The notes beneath the pieces are model-generated. The model worked only from the letters and a program-made list of their open reading frames with translations, was not told where the DNA came from and ran no database searches. From NCBI GenBank assembly GCA_017854255.1, contig JAFMIA010000007.1, positions 1 through 64,000 of the forward strand: a stretch of DNA of 64,000 nucleotides. The letters are read 5' to 3'. Numbering within the stretch: position 1 is the first letter of the stretch; the number at the start of each line of letters is the position of its first letter. The position numbers and the translations under genes were made by a program. Shown piece after piece: positions 25,261 through 31,895 of this stretch. Source of the DNA: Pseudomonadales bacterium. Its GTDB lineage: Bacteria; Pseudomonadota; Gammaproteobacteria; Pseudomonadales; Azotimanducaceae.

Positions 25261-26318
25261 TCGCCAAACGCTTTGAGCCCATGGATACCGCCATTCGGAT
25301 AATGTAAGAAGAGCAGGTGTTGGAACCAACCGGCTGTCTCGAAGGTATCGAAGTGGTGATAGGTATCGGGTTTCAGGGCCTGAAAGGGTAGCAAGGGTTG
25401 CCAGTGGGTGCTTTGGCTTTGGTCTAGTTGAATGATGAGCGCATCGGGCCACGGCTTACCCTCCTCGGCATAATGGCGGCCTTGCATATAGGCCTGAAAG
25501 TCATCCGGAACCACGCGCGCACCATTTTCCAGCTGTACCGACCATCGCGGTATCGATCGCATACTGTCGGTAAGGTCATGCGCTGGGCCCAAGCCAAATA
25601 GATGGCAAGAAAGCGGCGCATTTAATCGATGTAAGTAGGTGTCAACGACAAAGGCTTTTAGCGCGATAGGTTGATCAAAACTAAAGACAGCTTGTTCCCC
25701 AAAGCCAGAACGCGCCGACTCCCAACCCTTCATATGATCCTCGAGCCGATTGCCAAAGACGGCGTCCTTAGGATGCCCGTAATGGTCATTGGAAACATGA
25801 CCAATGCTGGCCTGCTCCAGCAGATTGATAGGCGACACTGGATCGGTTAAAGCCTCACCAAAGAGCGCAACACGCGCGATGCCCCCCTCTTGGTGGCAAA
25901 GCACGCGGCAGCGCTCGGCTTGGGTCGGTGGAATCACAAAATGGTGCGGTTCATTCGGGCGCAGTATCTGATGCGACAGCACAATGACTTGGTCATCCGA
26001 ATCCTCAAGGATCACGGTCACTTCGGGTACATGATTGCCGGTGAACCACCGAGTATCGATATCGATTTGGGTCACCACGCTACGCGTTTTGAGTCCCAAG
26101 CACAGGAAGTGACCTTTATTGGGCCGGAAGCGAAAGTGCTGCTGCGTCGGATAGATCTCGGTACCAATGTGTCGGTCGGTTTCAAATCCCCAATATTGCG
26201 CGCCCATATGGGTAAATTGACCCTGCCGATCCGGTGGGGTGATCCCTTGCGCCACTTCATGGGGGTTGGTAAAAGACGAGTCGCTGTACTCGATCAAAAA
26301 GCAGTCCAGTGCGTTCAT
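25248..26318 (-). CDS. alc: Allantoicase
   Basis: 356 residues in two related halves, as usual for the family. It splits allantoate into ureidoglycolate and urea. The first half has GAQYWGFETDRHIGTE and IDTRWFTGNHVPEVTV. The second half has NDHYGHPKDAVFGNRLEDHMKGWESARS and VVDTYLHRLNAP. It follows the allantoinase PuuE in the pathway and is coupled to allA, whose stop overlaps its start (26315-26318). It is the last gene of the minus-strand run that starts with the symporter at 31523. Confidence 0.92.
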   Translation of the reverse strand: MNALDCFLIEYSDSSFTNPHEVAQGITPPDRQGQFTHMGAQYWGFETDRHIGTEIYPTQQHFRFRPNKGHFLCLGLKTRSVVTQIDIDTRWFTGNHVPEVTVILEDSDDQVIVLSHQILRPNEPHHFVIPPTQAERCRVLCHQEGGIARVALFGEALTDPVSPINLLEQASIGHVSNDHYGHPKDAVFGNRLEDHMKGWESARSGFGEQAVFSFDQPIALKAFVVDTYLHRLNAPLSCHLFGLGPAHDLTDSMRSIPRWSVQLENGARVVPDDFQAYMQGRHYAEEGKPWPDALIIQLDQSQSTHWQPLLPFQALKPDTYHHFDTFETAGWFQHLLFLHYPNGGIHGLKAFGDYQS

Positions 26319-26812
26319 GGCCGTATTTCAATCGGTTGATTTAAGGTCACCTCATCACAATTTGGGGTGTCACCATCAGCATCCACCACCAGAAAGTCCG
26401 CCGCCTCATTGAGGGCGACATTATAATGATGCCAGGTGCCGGGATGATAATTGATGCCTTGGCCGGGTTGACCGATAAACGCTTGAATATGGTTCTCAAG
26501 CAAGGGTCCAGGGGGCGCCACCACAATAAGATAAGGCGACTGGCCGAGTGGGATGAACGCTTGGCTGGTCAGGGGGTGACGTTCCAGAGCATGCACCTTG
26601 CGCGGTAATAGCCAAGCCCTACTGCGAAAAATACTCAGGCAAGGCGCAAGGCCGGTGGCCTTGAGGGCAAGGTTCGCCAAGTTATTAAATCGCACGGTAT
26701 GGCCTTCATTGATCGAGCGGATATCCGTGCAGTTCTCGGCAGAAATGAGGTCGCCAAAGGGCAAGAAAGCCTCGTGGGTGAGGGGTTCAGGCTTGAGGAA
26801 AGGTGACGTCAT
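26315..26812 (-). CDS. allA: Ureidoglycolate lyase
   Basis: 165 residues. It releases urea from ureidoglycolate and leaves glyoxylate, the last step of the pathway encoded here. Landmarks are FLPFGDLIS, HALERHPLTSQAFIPLG, PGQGINYHPGTWHHYNVAL and the C-terminal DFLVVDADG. The start is 87 bp downstream of the dioxygenase gene on the same strand. There is no urease in this window, so the fate of the urea is not visible. Confidence 0.93.
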   Translation of the reverse strand: MTSPFLKPEPLTHEAFLPFGDLISAENCTDIRSINEGHTVRFNNLANLALKATGLAPCLSIFRSRAWLLPRKVHALERHPLTSQAFIPLGQSPYLIVVAPPGPLLENHIQAFIGQPGQGINYHPGTWHHYNVALNEAADFLVVDADGDTPNCDEVTLNQPIEIRP

Positions 26813-26899
26813 AGGATGGGTTGCTCGTGTTAAGTGCCAATATGCGGGTAGTCGTAAGGTTCGTTGGACATTCTACGGCAATCATTGAGGCGGCCTGCG

Positions 26900-28042
26900 T
26901 CAAATACCCAAGTCCAACAAATTATAATCTTTAATGGCGGGTCGAAGGGCTTCCTCCCAGGTCATTGTATGGCCCTTGAGCGGCGCGTACGTATACGAGG
27001 GCTCATCCGGCCGGTGCTGGGCTCTAGCGGAGATGCCATAGGCAATCATTTTGGCCCGCTCAAAAATGCGCTCAGAATCGTAAACTGTCGCCGGACTGTG
27101 GATGCCGTTTCCGATTGAACCGAAGACAGACCCGCGGCGGTGAAAGCCAAAATTGAGCGTCACCCGAGGCTTACTGGAGGTGTTGGCAAAGCTGCCGTGC
27201 ACCGCTTGCCGATTACAGATTGCGACATCGCCGGGTGCACAAATCATGGGGACGGCGTTGGTTAGTCGATCAGAGCCCGCAGCCAACATCATGTTTTTGA
27301 TATCCGCTGGCCCCGTGTGGGAGCCGGGGACGACCCAAAGGCCATTTTCCGCATCGCTGCCATAGAGCTGCGCCATAAAATTAAAACCATGGGTGCCTTC
27401 ATCAAAGTCAGGACGGTCCCATTGTGTGGTGCCATCTTGGTGCCAGGCAACCGAGCCGCCGAGATGAGGATGTTTGAGCCAAATGGCCTCATTGAAGGGC
27501 GTAAAGTCGGACCCGTTGACGGCTTCGGCGACGGCCAATAACTGGGGATGACCATAGAGGCGAAGACAGGCATCGGAAAACTGTAGAGAGCCCAAGATGA
27601 TTTGCAACACATGATCCGGCGCATCACTCGGGGGTTGCGGCTCATGCATTTTGACCGGATGACGTCCCTGGTTTTTACTCGTGCCGCCCACAGGGTCGCT
27701 CAAGGGGGCAACCCAACCAAAATTTTTGCCGGTCAGATCGTGTCCAAGCGCCGCGTGACCATTTTGATCGACGGTGGACTTTGGTGACGCGGGCGCGCGT
27801 TTTTGAATGGTTTGAATATCCGCTTCAAGTTCGCTGAGTTCCTGATCATCCAGGACGCCCTCGAAAACATAAAACCCGTGTGTTTTATATTGGTTGAGAA
27901 TATGGGGGTCGAGTCGACCAATTGTATCGAACCTCAGCGGGCCGCGGTTGCCCAATTGCAGGGCTCTAGCGGTGCCTTGTTCTTGATAGCGGCGCAGGTC
28001 CTCATCGTGGTGTTTGACTAATTCTGTGTTTGGGTCGTGCAT
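26900..28042 (-). CDS. PhyH-family Fe(II)/2-oxoglutarate dioxygenase
   Basis: 380 residues, longer than many PhyH proteins. The iron site is visible as WHQDG (His and Asp, in GGSVAWHQDGTTQWD) and VHGSFANTS (distal His), with KPRVTLNF supplying the Arg for 2-oxoglutarate. The upstream block GFYVFEGVLDDQELSEL is typical of the family. Such enzymes hydroxylate small molecules, but the substrate cannot be read from sequence. It lies between the nitrile hydratase genes and allA on one strand, so it may act on the same compound as the nitrile hydratase. No known purine-degradation step calls for it, since xanthine dioxygenases belong to a different group. Confidence 0.88.
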   Translation of the reverse strand: MHDPNTELVKHHDEDLRRYQEQGTARALQLGNRGPLRFDTIGRLDPHILNQYKTHGFYVFEGVLDDQELSELEADIQTIQKRAPASPKSTVDQNGHAALGHDLTGKNFGWVAPLSDPVGGTSKNQGRHPVKMHEPQPPSDAPDHVLQIILGSLQFSDACLRLYGHPQLLAVAEAVNGSDFTPFNEAIWLKHPHLGGSVAWHQDGTTQWDRPDFDEGTHGFNFMAQLYGSDAENGLWVVPGSHTGPADIKNMMLAAGSDRLTNAVPMICAPGDVAICNRQAVHGSFANTSSKPRVTLNFGFHRRGSVFGSIGNGIHSPATVYDSERIFERAKMIAYGISARAQHRPDEPSYTYAPLKGHTMTWEEALRPAIKDYNLLDLGI

Positions 28043-28119
28043 TGTTTTACTGCCTTTGGCGGCTCTGGTGGCGGCCGTAATCGCAAGAAACGGACATCGA
28101 ATCCAGATCGCGATTGAAG

Positions 28120-28479
28120 TTAATGATCGTGGTCGTGGTCGTGACTGTGGTCGTGACCGTGCGGTCGGGCTTTGAGTTCGAGCACCCGATCCTCGAGCAC
28201 GCTTGCCTCGATGGCCGCCGTGTCATGCAGCAGCTCAGCAAGGGCAACCTGGAAGCAGTCAAAGTAGGCATAATCATGGTCGGGTTGACCCAGATTCTCA
28301 GCTTCCCACTGTGCGATGGCTCGAATTAAGTAAACGCGAAAAGTATTCCGGTCAAAATAACCCTGTTGACACATTGCTTCAGCAATGCCGAACAAGCGAT
28401 TTTGCCAAGGCGCTTCGAAAACCATTTCGCCGTTGCGCATGGGCGGCGCCGTGTCGCCGTGTAATCTAAGATCGCTCAT
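28120..28479 (-). CDS. Nitrile hydratase accessory protein with His-rich tail
   Basis: 119 residues. The core (EMVFEAPWQNRLFGIAEAMCQQGYF, then a conserved tryptophan stretch) resembles the small beta-subunit-like accessory proteins that deliver cobalt to Co-type nitrile hydratases by subunit exchange. The last 13 residues (HGHDHSHDHDHDH, 107-119) contain seven His and look like a metal-binding tail. The start overlaps the alpha gene stop (28476-28479). The gene order beta-alpha-accessory is the usual one for cobalt enzymes. The tail is coded by a near-repetitive GTGGTC tract on the plus strand, which could vary in length. Confidence 0.85.
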   Translation of the reverse strand: MSDLRLHGDTAPPMRNGEMVFEAPWQNRLFGIAEAMCQQGYFDRNTFRVYLIRAIAQWEAENLGQPDHDYAYFDCFQVALAELLHDTAAIEASVLEDRVLELKARPHGHDHSHDHDHDH

Positions 28480-29063
28480 GATGGGGTCTCGATTGCCGCA
28501 ACGCCGATCATGGCGTCTCGCGTAATCAGCTCGGCCAAGGCTGTTTCATCCAGCGCTTCGGTGCCCGCAGGGCGCAACGGCAGCACCATATATCGAATCT
28601 CAGCAGAGGAATCCCAGACTTTAATGTCAGTGGTCTCTGGCAAGGTTAAACCCATCTCCGTCAATACCTTGCGCGGCTCACGAACGATCCTTGAGCGATA
28701 CCCGGGGTCCTTGTACCAGCGTGGGGGCAAGCCAAGGACCGCCCAGGGATAACAAGAACACAGGGTGCAAACGACAACGTGGTGAACCGATTCTGAGCAC
28801 GCCTTAACGATCAACTTGTCGACCTGGCCGCCTTCAAAACCATACTCTGCAATGATGGTTGTTGCGTCTTCCAGCAATCGCGCTTTAAAACCCTCGTCTA
28901 CCCATGCGCGAGCGACCAATTTAGCGCCGTTCATCGGGCCGACCTGTTCGGAAAAAGTGGTTAAGACCGAATCGACGTCTGCGCTGGTCAATAGTTTTTT
29001 TTCAATCAGGAGGGTCTCGATGGCTTCGGTGCGGAGACTTTGCGGGGAAGGCTGATCACTCAT
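28476..29063 (-). CDS. nthA: Nitrile hydratase alpha subunit, cobalt type
   Basis: 195 residues. It carries the metal site of the alpha2beta2 enzyme, which hydrates a nitrile to an amide. The claw motif is VVCTLCSCYPW (Cys99, Cys102, Cys104). Thr between the first two ligands marks the cobalt group, while iron enzymes have Ser. Further landmarks are GAKLVARAWVDEGFK, LGLPPRWYKDPGYRSRIVREPR and DSSAEIRYMVLPLRPAGTE. Start and stop both overlap neighbours by 4 bp, so the three nitrile hydratase genes form a tight unit. The ordinary nitrile hydratase substrates are not obvious here; see the findings for a deazapurine idea. Confidence 0.93.
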   Translation of the reverse strand: MSDQPSPQSLRTEAIETLLIEKKLLTSADVDSVLTTFSEQVGPMNGAKLVARAWVDEGFKARLLEDATTIIAEYGFEGGQVDKLIVKACSESVHHVVVCTLCSCYPWAVLGLPPRWYKDPGYRSRIVREPRKVLTEMGLTLPETTDIKVWDSSAEIRYMVLPLRPAGTEALDETALAELITRDAMIGVAAIETPS

Positions 29064-29728
29064 TGAATTGTCTCAATTGGGTTAAGGTAGGGCTCAAATA
29101 AATCCAGATTAAGCTCAAAGGCCTCTGAAAAACCCAAGTCCCGGCTGCTAAAAGTGACGGTATAAAGGTACTGCGATGGCTCGCCATGACTGTGTGCCCG
29201 GAGATCAGGGTAGGGCCAGAGCCCCTGACAGGCTGTGATGAGGCCGCGTTTATCCCGAGCATAACCCGGCAGCCGGGTATGACCCAAGGGCGAGGTTTCA
29301 GTGGTCTGAACGGGGTCGCCTACTTGAAACCAAGGCGCTTGGTCTATCGGGTTGCGTTTGGCTGGAATACCCGTTGTTTGGGTTTTGATTTGGTTTGGGC
29401 GCGCGGCGATAAGATCATTGGGGTCTGCCCCCATTTGAGTGGCGCGCTCGGTGATTTCAGCGGTTGTTAGAATGCCGGCTTCAACGAACAACGTTTCAAC
29501 TGCCCCTAGCCAGCGGCCATAGTAACCGTGCTCGAGGTAAGCCTTGGGATCAATCCGTTCAACGGCATGCCGGAATTGATCAATGTTGGTGTAGGCGCCA
29601 GCTTGAGCCGACGCGCGAACCATGGTGAAAACGGTGGCTTCCCAACGGTCTTTAAAGACTGGCTCATCGCGGCGATAACCCAGTGCGTTATAGCCGGGTT
29701 GTCCGCCTAGATCATGAATGCCGTCCAT
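29060..29728 (-). CDS. nthB: Nitrile hydratase beta subunit
   Basis: 222 residues from ATG 29728, chosen because family members begin with MDGIHDLGG. The frame stays open to a TTG at 29785, which would add 19 residues with no family match. Landmarks are MDGIHDLGGQPGYN, DEPVFKDRWEATVF, the mid-protein HGYYGRWLGAVETLF, FQVGDPVQT and TRLPGYARDKRG, and the C-terminal YLYTVTFSSRDL. It pairs with the alpha subunit to build the active-site channel. The stop overlaps the alpha start (29060-29063). A gap of about 226 bp separates it from the symporter gene on the same strand. Confidence 0.93.
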   Translation of the reverse strand: MDGIHDLGGQPGYNALGYRRDEPVFKDRWEATVFTMVRASAQAGAYTNIDQFRHAVERIDPKAYLEHGYYGRWLGAVETLFVEAGILTTAEITERATQMGADPNDLIAARPNQIKTQTTGIPAKRNPIDQAPWFQVGDPVQTTETSPLGHTRLPGYARDKRGLITACQGLWPYPDLRAHSHGEPSQYLYTVTFSSRDLGFSEAFELNLDLFEPYLNPIETIQ

Positions 29729-29954
29729 GAGTTTGCGCCCTAAATTGAATCCCTTAATCTTGAAGCCATTATTCGGCGTTGGCAAGCTGAGTCCTAAATT
29801 TCGCGGTCAGCCCTCGCTCGGTCTTTATCTGGCGGCCTAAGGGCCTTTCCAGACCGGATGCGCCTCGCGAGCATTCGATCATGGCGGCAAGACGCGGGCC
29901 CCAGCGGGCAGGTACTGAGCCTCGCCGCTGAGCGCCTGGTTTTGAACGTCCCGG
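29729..29954. other. Spacer between the symporter and nitrile hydratase genes
   Basis: 226 bp with no defensible gene. A 37-codon minus-strand ORF (29769-29882) has no start-site signal and no recognisable product. The spacer may hold a second promoter for the nitrile hydratase genes. Confidence 0.4.
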
Positions 29955-31523
29955 CTAAGCATCGGCCGGCTCATCAAACATTAAGTCTAGGTGCGCCTTG
30001 GGCAGCGGCTTGGAGACCTTAGAGACGAAGACTGTTAAAAGCACTGAGGCAATTTCACCCATGACGGCACAGGAATAGGGGTTCGGACCTTCTTCATAAA
30101 GCCATAGCGCCGGCCCATGGGCGAAGGTGCCAACAAACCATTGCGGATCAATCAGTTGTGCATGTGCCAGGATAAACACGGCAAAACCGCCAAGCAGGCC
30201 CGCGATCGCGCCGGCTAACGTCACGCCGCGCCAGAGCGCGCCGACAACCAGGGGGCCTGCAAAGGCGGCCATCATGCCCCCAACGCCAATCCAGACGATT
30301 AAAGACACGTTCACATCCATCAAAGACCAGGCCATGATCATGCAGATGAGCAGCACCGCAACGGTTGAAACTCGAGAAATCAGTAGAATCCTACGATCAA
30401 GCCGTTCCGGATCAATATCGGGATGGAACATGGGAACAAACGTTCGACGATAGAGGTCATTCGCGATGATCTGAGAGGACGACACCACGAGGCCATCCGC
30501 AGTACTCATGACGGCCGAAAGGACGCCAATACCAATGAGCGCGGCAAGCCAGGTTGGGAAAATCTCGATAAAAAGCAGGGGAAGCGCCTGATTCGGATTA
30601 GCGCCTTCGGCATATAACGCGTCGCCGAAATAGGCGCGGGCGAGTAATCCGCCAAGGCCCAGCATGCCCAGCATTAAGCCAAACAGCGCAGCGAGCTTAA
30701 CAAATTGAAAGCGGTCTTGAGTGGAATCCAAGGCCCACAATTTGTTGCCTAAATGCGGCAGCAAGCCAAGGGGCATATGGGCAAAGGCAATGACAAAGAT
30801 CGACCACCAAGAATGATACAGGGGCGTGCTGGGGTTGAGCGCTGTGGCGAGATTCGGGTCTTGGGCTTCCAGGTTATCCACAAGGGCAAATAGACCGCCA
30901 TCGATGCCGTACCCCATTAGCGTCAGAACAATCACCAGAACGGCCAGAACCAACATGAGCGCGCCTTGAAAGCCGTCGGTCAATATGTCCGCATGCGCGC
31001 CGCCCAAAACGACGTAAAACAACAAAACAAGGGTTGTGATCCCAAGGGCCCATTCAGCGTTCAAGCCCAGCATGATTTCAAACATCACGACGCCAGACAC
31101 AAGCTGCCCGGCGAGATAGAAGAATAAAACCAAGGACAACAAGGACACGGCCAGCCGCATAAATTCTGATTGGTAGCGATCCCCAAGATACTCAGGAATC
31201 GAGCGATTACCGAAGCGATTGCCCGATGTTGCGATCAGGCGCATTGAGATCAAGATGCCAACATAAACGCCAATTGGGTAGAGAAAATTGCCCCAGTTCG
31301 CTGCGAGGCCCCACTCATAACTGAGTGCCGGGCTGCCTAAGAAGGTCGCGCCACTGGCGGTTGAGGCGGCGAAGGCGAGCGCGAGGAAAAAGGGCCCGTA
31401 GGCGCCGCGCGCCGTTGCGAAATCATCGGCATGTTTGATTTTACGCTGCGCGTAGAGGCCAATACCGACCATGAGGGCAATATACAGCGCTAAAAATAGC
31501 CAAGACCATTCTGTTAAATTCAT
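29955..31523 (-). CDS. Sodium:solute symporter (SSS family)
   Basis: 522 residues from ATG 31523, set by a strong GAGGAGG six bases upstream; the frame runs open for another 66 codons that look non-coding. About 13 membrane helices are visible, with the family landmarks ALAFAASTASGATFLGSPA, RSIPEYLGDRYQ, GGAHADILTDGFQGALM and IGIGVLSAVMSTADGLVVSSS. It resembles pantothenate/proline-type symporters, and the cargo cannot be told. As the first gene of the run that continues with nitrile hydratase, PhyH enzyme, allA and alc, it may import their substrate (allantoin-like, or a nitrile). A perfect 17-bp tandem repeat lies upstream. Confidence 0.9.
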   Translation of the reverse strand: MNLTEWSWLFLALYIALMVGIGLYAQRKIKHADDFATARGAYGPFFLALAFAASTASGATFLGSPALSYEWGLAANWGNFLYPIGVYVGILISMRLIATSGNRFGNRSIPEYLGDRYQSEFMRLAVSLLSLVLFFYLAGQLVSGVVMFEIMLGLNAEWALGITTLVLLFYVVLGGAHADILTDGFQGALMLVLAVLVIVLTLMGYGIDGGLFALVDNLEAQDPNLATALNPSTPLYHSWWSIFVIAFAHMPLGLLPHLGNKLWALDSTQDRFQFVKLAALFGLMLGMLGLGGLLARAYFGDALYAEGANPNQALPLLFIEIFPTWLAALIGIGVLSAVMSTADGLVVSSSQIIANDLYRRTFVPMFHPDIDPERLDRRILLISRVSTVAVLLICMIMAWSLMDVNVSLIVWIGVGGMMAAFAGPLVVGALWRGVTLAGAIAGLLGGFAVFILAHAQLIDPQWFVGTFAHGPALWLYEEGPNPYSCAVMGEIASVLLTVFVSKVSKPLPKAHLDLMFDEPADA

Positions 31524-31895
31524 GGTGACCTCCTCATCGGATTCAATCATGTTTGTAGCTTTGATGGAAATCCGAGATTTTGATGTAAACCAAGTTTTGA
31601 TGTAAACCAAGAAGGAAGTCGGTACAGACGCAGTGGGTCGTTGGACAATTCTGTTTAAGGTTTTGATGTGCGCTTGAAGAAGCGCTGCTAAAAGTCGCGG
31701 GTGTGAGCGCCGATGCGGCATGACGTCGCGCGCGCCCCGCGCCCCGTCTTCGAGGCTTGCCGAGCCAAATTAGGTTACCCCGGTAAAATGAGGTTGAGGG
31801 TGCTGAAAATGGTTGAAGGTCCTGATGATCTCTGATCTGAGGCTAGACGCGATCTGATGAAAGGATCATGATCAAGGCTTCAGGGAGTCCAACTT
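31524..31895. other. Divergent promoter region between the symporter and DUF5916 genes
   Basis: 372 bp between divergent starts, with the ribosome site of the symporter at one end and that of the outer-membrane protein (CAGGGAG, 31881-31887) at the other. The only notable structure is the tandem repeat at 31578-31611. Promoters for both genes must lie here, but I cannot name convincing -35/-10 pairs. Confidence 0.5.
31578..31611. repeat. Perfect 17-bp tandem repeat upstream of the symporter gene
   Basis: TTTTGATGTAAACCAAG occurs twice, head to tail, without a mismatch, 55-88 bp upstream of the symporter start. The position suits a tandem activator or repressor site, but a recent slippage event is as likely. 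Confidence 0.9.

Noticed and set aside
29729-29785. Extended nitrile hydratase beta subunit starting at TTG 29785
   Set aside because: Family members begin at the MDGIHDLGG Met; the 19 extra residues have no match.
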